Below are positions 12,227 through 23,846 of a stretch of 64,000 nt of DNA, in pieces. A program made the translations under genes and the position numbers. Each line of letters begins with the position of its first letter. Within the stretch, counting starts at the first letter, position 1. This stretch comes from Siniperca chuatsi (Eukaryota > Chordata > Actinopteri > Centrarchiformes > Sinipercidae): positions 15,266,233 through 15,330,232 of the forward strand of contig NC_058052.1 of the NCBI RefSeq assembly GCF_020085105.1, given 5' to 3'. The notes under the pieces are model-generated. The model worked only from the letters and a program-made list of their open reading frames with translations. It made no database searches and was not told where the DNA came from.

Positions 12227-13886
12227 ATCACAAACCCACATTTTGGGCTATGATTATACACCTGCTATGTGTCTATACACCGTGTTACTCCCCACAAGCA
12301 AACACCAAAAACCGCACAGCAGAGATTGGGGAGTGACCATAATAAATCCCTTGAAACCACAAACAAAGCCTGACACCAACCCCATCTTTCTCTCTTTTTT
12401 CTACGTTACTTGTCTTCTCGTATTTTTATTTATTTATTTTTGTTTTTTTATATACATAGTTCCAGACTTGCCTGTGTGTTAGTTTTGTCCCTGTAAATAT
12501 GCTCTTTCTGTGGCACATTTAAGAGCTGTAGCTTTGGGGTTTACTACAGAGGGATTTTGAGATGACAATGATGTCATTAATCTTTGTTATTTTTCTATGT
12601 TTTTCTCTCTTTAATGTTTGTACTTGTCTAATGTACTTGTGACTTTGACGTTTAGACCAGGATGGGGATGTTTAAAGTGTGAGCTAGACATAAATATCTG
12701 ATGGTTTTATCTATTGGTTCCATGCTCTGTCTGATGGTGTATGGAAACACTTTAGGGGGAGAAGGGGGATAAATGAAGAACAAAATTCTTTGAGGAACTA
12801 CACTTTATGTACTACATTCTTCTTCCATAAAAAATATATTGCAAAAAAAGGAAGAAGAAGCAATGAAAATGAGTCACCCCCACTATATCACTTGCGTCTG
12901 CCAGTAAGCACTTTCAGTTTCTAACTATTCAGCACCACTTTTCCCTTTGAAAAAGACCTAAATCACCACACCCACTGAACCACTGCAGAGCTGTTTTTGT
13001 ACTCACAAGAATCCATGTTTATGTTTGGGTGAATTTGTGTCACTTTGTGGTTAGGTCTGTATGCAAGCATCCGCATATCTGCAAGTGTACCTTTGTGCAA
13101 TTTATGTTACAGTGTCCTCATCCCTGAGGTTCTGTAGCTGCAACAGACTCTGTGAAATTCAGAAAGGTCATTGAACAAACTTCTGTCCTGTGCTGTGCTG
13201 TGCTCTGTCAGATGTTTAACAGGTATCATCCTCCTCTACACGAGAAAACAAAGCTTGAGGAAGACTCAACTCTCTTATATAGCATCAGGTCATTAGCTGC
13301 ATGATTTTAGGTCTTAGCACCAATGCATGTTACTGCATGCGTGCAGGCAAAAGCACTGAGTCTGCATACATGGATGTGTGATATGTCCGAGGAATGTTTT
13401 GAACTGAATTATTGAGATGTGCTTTCCGTCTTAGTTCCAACCCAGTGGTACATGTTAATGTGAAATTACCCTGCTGATCTTCATGTGCACATGCTGTTAT
13501 TACACATCACGATAAACCAGCCCCTGAAACCAGAACTCTGAATAAATCAAGGCTGCATCATGTCAAGTTGTGTGAGTTGATGAGGTATGAGAGCAGAGGT
13601 TTGTTTGAAACAGTTTGCACTGATTGTGCCGGTGATGCTGCACTGGCAATGTTTGTACACACGTAGTGAAGTATGTTAACTGTTCACTACTTCGTGGTTG
13701 AAAACCACAAAAACAAACACCATGAAATGTAGTGTGCATTGAACTAAAACAACACTTCCTGCACTGTACTCTGCACTACTATTTTACTATGACCAACTCT
13801 CATATGTTTTATAAAAACTAAAAGTACAGTACGCACAGAGACGAACTGAGTGAGAGCCTCTTTTTAAATCTACCTTTAACTAAAAG
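12227..13886. other. Intergenic, nothing recognised
   Basis: No exon, repeat ends or RNA gene seen. T-rich around 12,400-12,450. Confidence 0.4.
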
Positions 13887-14240
13887 TGTCATGGTTTTGG
13901 GTTTTGTCCTGTTATTTCCGGTTTTATTTTGTAATATTCTCCCTCCCTTTTGTGTCTGTTAGTTTTGCTTCCTGTTGTTGATTGCTTCGAGTGTTATCAC
14001 CTGTGTCTCGTTGTCTCCCTCACCTAAGTGTATTTAAGTCTGTGTCCTTCCTTTGATCTTTGTTAGTTTGTCCCAGTTGCTATGTTGGCTTTGGCTTCTC
14101 TGATGTTTGGATTTATAGCTGCCTGGTACCTACCTACCTGTACCTGCCAGTAAGCTCTCTTAAATCACTTAAATCATCGTGCTGCCTCCTCTGTCTGCAT
14201 TTGGGTCCTTTCCTGTTCCCTGTTTGCCAACATCGTAACA
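13887..14240 (+). mobile_element. Non-autonomous element with TGT...ACA ends (MITE or solo LTR)
   Basis: Starts 'TGTCATGGTTTTG' and ends 'CAACATCGTAACA'. The reverse complement of the end matches the start at 9 of 13 positions. The flanks read 'aaaag' on the left and 'aaagg' on the right, a possible decayed 5-bp target duplication. The pyrimidine-rich body and the 'gcatttgggtcctttcctg' string near the end match a repeat I remember as widespread in fish, whose consensus ends TGTCACGG...CCGTGACA. A TATA-like 'tatttaag' at about 14,030 keeps a solo-LTR reading open. Confidence 0.5.
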
Positions 14241-15632
14241 AAAGGTTAACGGCTTCTAGCTTGAGCAGTGTCATCCCAACCATAAATCATATATATACTG
14301 TACTGAATCCCTTTTTGTCCTCCCATTATTTCTTTTCTTCTGTTAAATTTGTAACAGAGGAATTGATTTAAAATTCAGTAATTTTCAAGCATTTATATCA
14401 ATGGCTTAAATGTTCTTTTATCCTACTTACTCTTTTTATGTACAGTATAATGCTGTATATAATGATTACAAATACAACTAGTGCTACTAGCATGACACCC
14501 AAATTTGATTGGTCCACAGGTGTGCAATACATTTGCCTTTGCTTTGTCTTACCAATGCTTTGAATGTCACAATAACACTATAACCATGCAGCATTGAGAG
14601 TATTGATGGCTTATGCCTAGGCACGTGTTTACACAGTACCAAAAAAGTGGAAATAATGTGATGTTCAAGAGGAAACCTTGCCAAAAATAGAAAATGCTGT
14701 AGGTGATTTTGCTCCCAGTTTGTTAGTTGTTTTAAAACGTAATAGTATAGTATAATGTGGGTTAAGAAAAAGGACAAACAACAAAGGAGCAGCACAATCA
14801 TCTGACACGTGACCTTACCTATTAAGGTACGAGGAGGCTGCTGTCCCTTCCTCCCCTGCCTCTGTTCAAGCTGCTGGTGTGGGCAATGCAATGTAATATG
14901 TTTTCAGATGTGAAGTTGGCTCTGCATGTTTCGCCACATCCCAGAACAGTCCTGAAGGCAGGCAGAAAGGTCTCAGATGTGGAAAGCACTTTGACCTTGT
15001 GCATATGGATTGAAGGCAGCAGGGTTGGAGTTATATCAGAGAGACAGTTTCAACTTTCAATTCATGACCAGTGCTACCATTTCATCAAGTCTCCTTTTCA
15101 TAGTTTCAAGAAAGTGATCTTTCTTCCACATCAGTAAAGCAGTTTTCATTGCTAAAGGTTCAATAGAGCGTTTTTGTACTTGAATCCCTTTAAACTGAGT
15201 AAATTGAAAAGGTTGCTGACCCTGGCTCAGCAGGACACTCTTGTTGAATCATGTTTGATGTTCTGTGGCAGTGCCATGCCCGTGTTGAGAGACGGCAGAA
15301 GCAAGCAAGAGCCTGAGCTGTACAGTACTGAGAATAAGAACAAAGCACTCAATGACACAGAGGAAGGAATAACAATGAGTGCTGTGCCGCAGTGTTATGT
15401 GATTCTACCGTGAACAAAGACGCTGAGTGTGGCACTGGGGTTGAGAGTGTGCGGTTTTGGGATTATTATCAGAGTACAAGGAGCATGTACTGTATATATC
15501 ATTTCACTAATTACCGTTCCATGCTCTAATTACAATGCAGCAGGGACACATTCAACTCTCAGATCCTTGCTTATGTAAAATCCCTATACTGCTTCCGTTG
15601 TCAATCACACACGTACACAGACACACACTCAC
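14241..15632. other. Intergenic, nothing recognised
   Basis: Short open frames on both strands near 14.5-15.1 kb overlap and carry no recognisable domain or good splice context. No gene called. Confidence 0.35.
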
Positions 15633-15766
15633 AGAGAAAAAAGCGTGTTTCTTTTTCTCCCCGTCTTCCTTTTGAAAATCTGATCTGCTCCCTGTGCTCT
15701 CCATACAGCTGTCACTCTTCTCTTTCTTCATGTCAGCTTTGCCTTGACTCATCCTTGCTAAAATGT
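15633..15766 (-). CDS. Doubtful single exon, unknown protein
   Basis: I do not recognise this. On the minus strand an acceptor-like 'ttgctttccag' ends at 15,767 and a donor-like 'gtgagt' begins at 15,632. They bracket a 134-nt open segment that encodes a charged, lysine/serine-rich peptide (ILARMSQGKADMKKEK and onward). Codon choice looks plausible for coding. No partner exons were found upstream or downstream, and the right flank is a CA-rich tract, so it may be chance. It could be an exon of an unrecognised minus-strand gene, part of an untranslated exon, or nothing. Confidence 0.15.
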
Positions 15767-16915
15767 CTGGAAAGCAATACCAAAAACATGAGACAGACAT
15801 ATTTGAAATATGAGAATAAGTTTCTCAAAATGACAATTATTTGGCTGATATAGGAGACAGGCGGCAGGGTAAATCTAATTTATGATCGCCACAAAAGAGG
15901 ATTTAATCAAGATGCAAAGTAGATGCAAAGTTGATGGTTCACTGAAGTATTTTAGGGATAAACTGGAAACTGGGCAGCTAGCCTTCTGCACATTTTCTTT
16001 ATTTTATTCGGAAGACGCTGTGCTGACCAGGGAAATAGGGCTACAGATATTTGTCATAACAAACACCATGAAGTGGTAGGCACAGTTCTTGATAATTCAT
16101 AGTAGGGTTCTGGACAGACCAGCTAATGAGTGGACAGCCAAAATGCATATATCTCACTGCACGAACACCAGAAAAAAGCCTGTTTAACTCACTTTGCGTC
16201 CCTGTATTAAGTGGTGTGAACAGGAAAAAGGCTGTTCGGTTTACTTCTACCTACTTTGGTCCAAAATGGTAATTTTACACCACAAAGGACTGAATAATGA
16301 GTGCCAGAAATACATGTAATTTACAAAACCATTGCACAGAAAATAAAATCTGTCATTTTTCATTAACTACTGAATTGGAGTCATAATTTTGGAGGCATAA
16401 AGACATTAATTTAAATGCACATAACTTATAAAACTAAGATGTGCATGTTGCCTGAAAGGCAACAATATACCACAAAGGAATCTCAGTTTGCCACCACACT
16501 GCTGTTGTGTACAGAACTATAATAGCTACAAGTACAGAAGTCAGCATGACTCTCTTATAATTCCTTATCAAATCTGTTATAATTTAACCTAGATTTACTT
16601 TACTACTTTATATCAAATTCAGTGTGTATCAATGCAAGGTTTTCATTTTATTCTCCATCTGAAAAATAAAGTGATTCTCCAGGTTATTAGTCCACTATTA
16701 TCTCTTCAAGCTGAACTAAGGGTCAATGAACGTCCTGCTGCACACCCAGGAGCCTGGCTCTCGGAGCAGGTCCTGGTGCCCTTAATTGGCTCCAGGTCAG
16801 GTTTTCACTAATCTAAGACCATAACAGGAGTCATACAGAGTCACTGTTTGTCTGACCCCTCATCTAAGTTCAGGTCTCCCTATCATATCCAGGCTTGCTG
16901 AGGCCCACTAACCTC
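15767..16915. other. Intergenic, nothing recognised
   Basis: AT-rich, no supportable gene or repeat boundary. Confidence 0.4.
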
Positions 16916-17628
16916 AGTATTCAGATTCTTCACTCAGTTTAATGTACTAGTACAACAATGTAAAATATATTGCATTACTGTACAAGTAAAAGTCCTGCAT
17001 TCAAAATCCTACTTAACTAAAAGTACAGAAGTATTATCAGCAAAATGTAGTTACTGTAAAGTGTCAAAAGTAAAAAGGGAAAAATGGCTCCTGTGAATAA
17101 TATATTATTAGACTGATTTGATTGTTAGTACTGATGCAACAATGTGTAAGCAGCATTTTACTGTTGTAGCTGGTCGAGGTGGAGCTAATTACCTACTTTG
17201 TATACAGTTAGGTAGTTTAGTCCAGTGGTTGTGATGATTAATGGGATAGGAAAGAAGAAAAAACACGGTTCTGCTACACAATTATTCAGTTTTTATTCTT
17301 AAATTTAAAAGAATAAAAGAAACAAACTGAGAAGTCTAGAGGGGCAATCACTCTTTGGTGGAACTGCTAACAACTCAGACATTTGAAATGTAACAAGGGG
17401 CCCTAAATAGACACTGCTTTTTTGTAAGGGATCATCTTTAACAATGCATTATAAGCATATCTGATGTTTTGTTTAATGTAATATCTTAATTTAGTAACTA
17501 TAGCTGCCAAATAAATGTAGAGGGGTTAGAAATATTTCCCACTGAAATGTAATGAAGTAAAAGAATAAAGTAGCAGAATATGGATATTGTGAAATGTGGT
17601 AAATTTACTTAGTTACTTTCCACCACTG
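16916..17628 (-). mobile_element. hAT-like non-autonomous element, family B copy 2
   Basis: Reverse orientation relative to the copies at 3637 and 54,336. It ends 'agttactttccaccactg' at 17,628 and carries the family block 'tacaagtaaaagtcctgcat' near 16,980-17,000. The distal end has lost its CAGTGG terminus and starts around 'cagtattcagattcttcac'. An A/G-rich internal stretch at 17,250-17,400 is not shared with copy 1 and may be a later insertion. Confidence 0.6.
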
Positions 17629-17985
17629 ACCATAACAGTGAAGAATGAGCTGAGGCTTGAAAGCAAACCACTAAATCTAGCTGCAGCCATATTACTGCTG
17701 GATCATCACTCCACATCTTATCTATAGTTATAAGATTTATGGAGTGAATGAAAAGTTGAGATAACCTATACAGGAACTTAAAAAGAGGTTGTCTGTGCAA
17801 TGAGCTTACTTTACACAACATGGTGAGAAGCTCAGCAAATTGAGGATTACCTCTGAGTCAATCTGCTGCTTTCTCTGCATTGAGGGAGTCAGTTGAGGTT
17901 TCAGCACCTTATAAAGCTGCCCTACAGATGTAGGTGTTTGCTATTGCACCAGCCAGGCACTACTGAGTAGATCCAGGATACACAG
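17629..17985. other. Intergenic, nothing recognised
   Basis: No exon or clear repeat boundary seen. Confidence 0.35.
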
Positions 17986-18080
17986 AAAGGCCTTTATCTC
18001 CCAGATGACCTGCGAATCCCTTCGCATCTCCCAGGTGGTGCTGGAGGAAACGGACAGGAAAGAGGACATCTAGCAGTTGC
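17986..18080 (+). mobile_element. Short RTE-type LINE ORF fragment
   Basis: The string 'atctcccaggtggtgctgga' with 'ggaaacggacaggaaagagg' resembles the conserved end of a fish RTE-type pol ORF (consensus as I recall: '...atcccccaggaggagctgga...ggagagggacatctggg'). Only about 90 bp are recognisable and the frame is not kept. Low-to-moderate confidence. Confidence 0.4.
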
Positions 18081-18589
18081 AGGGTGATCCTAGTCCAAAT
18101 ATCCAGCTTCACATGCTATCTAGAAGATAAAGTCCTTCCTGTGTATCCTGATCTACTCTGTAGTGCTTCCTCATTTCTCTTCTTGCTGACCTGAAAAGGC
18201 AGTGAGAAACTGGATGGAAGGATTTATTTTGCATGTACAGATCAGTCAAAAATTTAGAGCCTTGTTAAAATAAACCAAAACAGCTGAACTAACACTGAAG
18301 TGGACAGACAACAGGTCCCTTCAGTCTAATATACATTGCTTTGTGATGGCATGACGCTGCCTAAGGGTTTGGACATTTGCATTAGCCATCACCACGTATT
18401 CAGGTAATATGGGAGACCTGGCAGAAAAGACAATTAAACGTAACAAGCTAGGATCAACAAGATTACCTATTTGTCTACTAAACTGAGCCTGCCATTTAAG
18501 CTCACGATAACTTACTAGGAAAGTCCATGCCATGAATGACAAGTATGAATCTCTCCTGAGTGGGTGTAGTGGTTTGCTCTACCAAAACA
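18081..18589. other. Intergenic, nothing recognised
   Basis: No supportable gene or repeat. Confidence 0.35.
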
Positions 18590-19266
18590 AAACCTTTTGT
18601 GCCATCTAGTGACCGCAAGCTGATTTACATGATCTTGGACTACGTCTCCCACCCACTCCATGATGTGCTGGTTAAACAAAGGAGTACCTTCAGTGGAAGA
18701 CTCATCCCACAAAATGCACCACAGAGCGCCACAGGAAGTCATTCCTGTCTGTGGCCATCAAACGCTTTAACTCCTCCCTCTAAGCATTAGTCTGTATGAC
18801 CCTAAGTCACCAAACTGGACATTGATCATTAACATCACTACAATACCTGAAATAAGTTTGCAATATTCTCTGTTTAATACTACTGTGCAATATACTCTGT
18901 TTTCAGATATTTATTTATTTATACTTCTATTACTGCTGTACAATATCCACTGTCTCATAATCATCTTAATAAGCTACACTTAACTTGACAGTACTCATTA
19001 TTGCACTATTACTTATTACTTATATTATTACATTGTATTATTATACCATACATACTTATCAACCTCTAAATCCACTTTTGTACTTACTCTTATTTAGCTT
19101 TTATACTTATATTCACTTTGTACTTAATTTATCTTACCTGTATTATAGTGTATTATATTTTGATTTGCTTAGAACTTCTATTCCTGTGTGCACTGACGTG
19201 ACAGTGAGCAGCTGTAACAAAAGAGTTTCCCCTCAGGGATCAATAAAGTATTTCTGATTCTGATCA
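18590..19266 (+). mobile_element. 5'-truncated L2-like LINE, 3' end
   Basis: The first about 200 bp read as the last part of a LINE ORF ('YVSHPLHDVLVKQRSTFSGR', then an HSTGR...FLSVAIKRFNSSL-like stretch across a frameshift, ending TAA at about 18,782). A TA-rich 3' UTR and the tail 'gggatcaataaagtatttct' followed by a 'gattctgat' repeat come next. This tail is typical of fish L2-type LINEs. The copy is dead and truncated. Confidence 0.65.
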
Positions 19267-19684
19267 TTACTAGACATGACCACTAGAGGGCAGCATTTGT
19301 CTCTAATAGTGTAATTTCTGAGCGCATCTTTGTGTGAGAGCAACACATACGGAATATATGTGGAGGGCTGTTGGATTGAGGCGGCTAAAAACTGCTTTCT
19401 CAGCTAAAGCTCAGTCATTTAAATCATCAGAGCAGCTGGAAATGCTGCTAATGAGGTGCCCTTGAGCAAAGCACTTAAAGCACCACTGGAGCTGCTCAGT
19501 GGTTAACAGTGGCTGTATGTTCATGATGTAGGGCAACAGTAAAAATGAGCATCCAACAACAACTGACTCTCTTAAGCTAAATGAAGGTGAGGAATGCTTG
19601 CATGTTAAATTATAAAAAATATGTTTAAAATGATCACCATGCTGTTGTGACTATATATATATATATATAAAAAACAAGAAAAAA
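19267..19684. other. Intergenic with small SINE-like scrap and (TA)n
   Basis: Around 19,455-19,515 the string 'gtgcccttgagcaaagcact' resembles the conserved core of decayed fish SINEs. A (TA)n run lies at about 19,653-19,668. No gene. Confidence 0.35.
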
Positions 19685-19704
19685 AAGACAAACCATGCAA
19701 ATAC

Positions 19705-19710
19705 TTTATT
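19705..19710 (-). terminator. avpi1: avpi1 polyadenylation signal (AATAAA)
   Basis: 'TTTATT' on the plus strand is AATAAA on the avpi1 strand, about 1.07 kb downstream of the avpi1 stop codon. An A-rich stretch follows at about 19,670-19,690. It is the best candidate for the end of the avpi1 3' UTR, which would therefore span roughly 19,685-20,780. Confidence 0.5.
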
Positions 19711-20780
19711 ACCACAAATCTATAAATTACACATCAAACAGTATTACCAAAAAGCTTCATCAAGTTTCCGGCAATGTGATAAGGTTGGTGACACACAGTC
19801 TTTCATAGGCACAGTGGGTTTTCACACTGTTACCATTAACATTTTAATATGAGAACATTAGTGTTTCAAGTCTCTTTCCCTGCACAGTAAGGGACACTTT
19901 TGAGTTTGGCCTTGCAGCTATTATTTATTATTTTTGGTCTCCAGGCAGAGTTGACCACCTGACACCACACTCTCAGTAGCTACAAACCAGTGACTGGCTG
20001 ACGTTCCTGGCGTAACTGTTACATGAATCAGAATCATTTAGTTTGAGTCAACATCTCGAAATGTGCAGTGACGTATATATTTGGACATATATTTCCACAT
20101 CTCATGACACCTAACATTGCCCCATTTATAGTGTTGTGTAACGTACTACACACATAACTGGGGACATAGTGGGTAAAGCTTAAACTTATCTCAGCTTTAA
20201 CACCTCAATTAGCGTGAATACAAAATCAAGAAGCTGACATCTTTTCAAGCTAATATACATACAGTACATCATCTCACATGTATATCAACATATACACCAC
20301 TGAACTACAAAACTACTTAAAGTCAGATCACTGTATATAATTATAAGTATGCATGGTTAGTATGAGTGGTAGGATGAATTTAGGAAGACGTATAAGGCAG
20401 TTCTTGAGAGGCAACAACTATATAAAGTTGTGAGATACCAGGAGCCAGTCAGAGGTTTGTGACGCCTTTATTATTCAGGTGGTGATGTGTCTGCAACAAG
20501 CAACAGTGCAGTGCCAGTATACCGCCATCTGATCAGTGCCAATAAAAAGGCCAGACATTATGGCATTATGAGAAAACTATCTCCAATACAGTTTCACTTG
20601 TAACTGTAAGTTAGTCGAGCTGATTTGTGCCCATATTGCTTTTCCCAGAAGTTAATTCAACCTAGTTCCAGTTTCTGGACACATCAGAACAGTATTCAGG
20701 AGAGACGGGCAGGCTGTGCTTGTAGACTCTCAGACATACAGACTAAAAGTCAGTTTTGAATCTCAGAGGTTTTGGTCAAG

Positions 20781-21475
20781 TCAGTGGAGTATTCTGTGGA
20801 GGTATCTCTCTGGGTTGTTCTCTCCTCCTCTCCTCAGTCCTGAGCTGGTTCTAACGGGTCTCTCAGAAGTCCCTGCAGGGCCCTGGCTCTCAGTTAGCAC
20901 CACTGTGGACCCTTTACCTCTTCCTGTTGTCCCTGCAGAGGTGTGTCGGTGTGGCTCTGGACTGCTGTGTGCTCCTGCCTCAGAATCACTCTCCTCCCCG
21001 GGATCCTTCCCCTGGCTGCTTGGCGAGCTCTCCCCGATCCTGAACAATATTAATAGTTTTGTTGAAAACAACATGGACACCAAGTGATTAAAAAGTCACT
21101 GTAATTAATATTGTGAATGTATATGAAGTCATCAGGTTAGAAGTTTTTCTACCTGAGGTGATTGAAGGCTCGTAGCCAGTGTGAGCCCAGTATGTCTCTC
21201 CCGTTGGTCCTTAGCCCTCTCTTGTGACTTCGGGCCCTCAATCCTATCAAGGCCTGAGCCAGTTCAGCCTCATCTCCGTGGCCCCAAACCAGCTGGGCCC
21301 TCTGCTCCGCATCCTGGTCCCCCGCCGCTCTGAACAGTCTCTGGAGCTGCCACAGATTCACGTTGCTGAAAATGTTCCCTGAGCCAGCCTTCCTACTCCT
21401 CCTCTCAGCCAGCCGCCACAGCGAGGAAGGGCCCACCACGATGGAGGAAGGAGGGGAGGCGGTTCCGGTATCCAT
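20781..21475 (-). CDS. avpi1: Arginine vasopressin-induced protein 1 (AVPI1/VIP32)
   Basis: Two coding exons on the minus strand: 21,475-21,153 (ATG at 21,475) and 21,039-20,781 (TGA). Together they are 582 nt, 193 aa, in frame across a phase-2 GT-AG intron (donor 'CAG|gtagaa', acceptor 'gttcag|G'). The N-terminal half holds the family core: 'SGNIFSNVNLWQLQRLF', 'AEQRAQLVWGHGDEAELAQA' and 'LIGLRARSHKR' align with the human NIFQDAELLQIQALF...AEERAQIIWE segment as I remember it. The C-terminus RYLHRILH matches human SYLHQIRH. The middle is a longer, Ser/Gly-rich low-complexity linker, which makes it longer than human AVPI1 (about 147 aa). An acceptor 'tccacag' at about 21,518 indicates a 42-nt leader in this exon. 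In mammals the gene is vasopressin-induced and linked to MAPK signalling; its molecular function is poorly defined. Confidence 0.95.
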
Positions 21476-22711
21476 CCAGAGAAACACGGGCAAAAGGTGG
21501 CATAAACTGGCTCTACTCTGTGGAGAAGTCAGTGAGAGTTTCCACTCATTATGATGTGTTTGCAAAGTGGAAGATGACAAAAAAAAAAAACAACATGTAA
21601 AGTACATGAGCACAGACTGCGTCACAACGCCTGAAACACTGCCAGTCAGCTGCGAGTCTGATTCTTTAATCCTACTTTAGGAAGTGAGTGACGAGCTGTG
21701 CTTTAAAGCCCATTAAACTGCAGATGGCAACTTCATCTCTCTTTATTCACACATGGTTTTAAGTGGGACACTAACAGATGGGTATTAGCTGACTATGATT
21801 GCATGTGGGTCAGCGGCCTTTCCACTGAAACGACTCTCTTTCACCTTGACAAAATTATCTTAAATAAAAAAGGTCCACTTAGTAGCTTTCAACAGCAGAT
21901 CAACACATAGATGGAGTTTGCGCAGATATAAACTCCACAGATGAGGACCAGGAGTTAAGATTATTTTGTCAAACCTATTATTTCATAGGTCAGGAATAAA
22001 GTCTCACATTCTTGTTTAGTTAAGACCAAAGAGGTCCAAATCTCTTACTTTCCTCATTACACATTAACTGTTCAGTCCTATATATTTCTTAACTGTTCTG
22101 TAGAGACTGTGATAGATTAGAGTGTTATGTGAATGCACGTTTAACATCCGTGATGTCTAATCTTTTCTTTACAGGATAGGTCTAAGCAGAAATAGAAAGG
22201 AAAACAATACACTACATCACAATCAGCTTATAAGCAAGAATTTGAATTGTCCTGTGCATAACTCCGAAACAGCAATCGGGTTATTTGAGGACACGTCTGT
22301 GATTTTTTTCCCTACAGATTATTATCATTATGGGATGCAGCTCTACACAGACAAACACTTACACATTCACAGACCTATTTTTTTTTGCATCAGAAGTAGG
22401 TTAACATTAACTAAGCGTCACAGGCTTATCCATTATTTCCCTCCAACCGGTGTCTTGACAGTCAACTGTTTGCATACTGTTAAGGCTCACTGCTGCAGAG
22501 ATGCCGGATCCTTTGCAAAACTAAACATTTGTTTTTGCTATAAAGAGTCTCTGAAAAAAAGCAGTATAAAAATCATCCTTGAAATATTTGTGGTCCTACC
22601 ATATAAGAGAAAATACGATGCAACGACTGAACAACAACAATTAGGCTGTGGGTAAAAGGCAGTAAACAGGAATCCCGTGAGAGTCATGTGAAAAATGAAA
22701 GGTTTGCTTAC

Positions 22712-22850
22712 CCGAAGATGAACTGATATATTCAGTACACTTTGCTCCTACAGCTTCTCCCTCTGCATTATGTGCATGGCTGCTCCCTTGAAGTGAAAAC
22801 TTCCACAACCGCGGAAATTTCGCAGATCGTTTGTCAAGCTTCACCTGCAA
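22712..22850 (-). other. avpi1: Probable non-coding first exon of avpi1
   Basis: On the minus strand a good donor 'CGG|gtaagc' lies at 22,711/22,710, upstream of the coding exon and next to the GC-richer promoter. Splicing to the acceptor at about 21,518 would give a 5' UTR exon. The transcription start is not visible; 22,850 is only an approximate bound. An ATG inside (about 22,850) opens a short frame without similarity. Confidence 0.5.
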
Positions 22851-23500
22851 TCAATTTCTGTCCTTGAGCCGACTGTCAATCACAAATAAATGTCGTCAAA
22901 ACGACCAATGGGGGTAGAGAGCTCTTCTGTTCCCTCCTGCCGGGGTTGGGAAAGAGATATATTTCGACCAATCACGGGTTTGGGGAGGAGATGATGGGGG
23001 CTTGGCTCCGCCCCCTGGCCACGTAGGGTGGCTACGCTGAAATCCATTGACGTCAATGAATCAGGCTGGCACGAGAAACGCTTGTCAGTGATGTGAGAGT
23101 GAAGTAACATGTGAGCATCCTGCGCTGAAACACGCAACCAAGATGACGCAGGGGCCCCTAAACATCTGGGCTATATGAACATGAACGTAATATTATTACA
23201 CAAACACTGTTTCTTTGTTAGGTTTTATTTCCAGTGGGAAAAGAAAAATATTATATCATAATACTGGCTCCAGTTAAAGAAACAAAACTATTGTCTACAT
23301 GCCGAAGTAGAAAGCCTGAGAATTATTATGTTTTGCCCAAATCTCTGTAATTCTGTCTCTACACGCATTTGCATTTCGTCATACTTGGCTTTCATAAAGA
23401 CTTCTTCTCTCCGAAAAGACAGGAGGAGAAAGGTCACGCTCCCCAGGGGGAAACTGCACCACGGGGAAATACATCAGCAGATGAGTGGTCATGGATGAAC
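22851..23500. promoter_or_regulatory. Shared head-to-head promoter of avpi1 and marveld1
   Basis: About 0.6 kb between the avpi1 first exon (minus) and the marveld1 transcript (plus). Visible sites are CCAAT boxes at 22,905-22,909 and 22,968-22,972, an Sp1-type 'ctccgccccc' at about 23,005-23,014, and a perfect CRE at 23,048-23,055. No TATA box stands out on either side. As I recall, the divergent arrangement is conserved in mammals. Confidence 0.6.
23045..23058. promoter_or_regulatory. Perfect palindromic cAMP-response element
   Basis: CATTGACGTCAATG, a 14-bp perfect palindrome containing the full CREB/ATF octamer TGACGTCA (23,048-23,055). It lies about 200-340 bp upstream of avpi1 exon 1 and about 400 bp upstream of marveld1. 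A full-site CRE beside a vasopressin-inducible gene fits V2-receptor/cAMP signalling. That link is inference. Confidence 0.7.
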
Positions 23501-23846
23501 CCAGCAGTCCAGCAGAGGAGGAGCAAGCTTTGAATTACAGGCCGACCCCTCTCCATCAACCAGCCCCCCCCCAACACAGACCCTGCATTCAACAGAGGAA
23601 ACGGAAAAGACGAAACATACAAGAAGGTTTTTCATTTCAAAACCCCGGGGCTGTGGAAAGAACAGAGAGTTCCTTTTTTTATACCTAAACGTGTCCACTT
23701 TTGGCTTCATTGTTAGACAACAAACCCGGACTTCCCCCCGGTTCTGTCCACTTTTTGCCCATCTTTTCCCCAGCTGTTTGCAGCTGGCAGAAAGCACCCG
23801 CCCTGTTCGGGAAAAGGGGACCGAGAGTGACCGGAGGAGGAGAGAG

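Noticed and set aside
14487-15137. Overlapping open frames near 14.5-15.1 kb as a gene
   Set aside because: Frames on both strands overlap, have no domain similarity, and lack paired splice sites.
23691-23846. Possible 52-aa N-terminal extension of marveld1
   Set aside because: The upstream in-frame opening starts at GTG, not ATG. The first ATG is at 23,847 and gives the expected family length.
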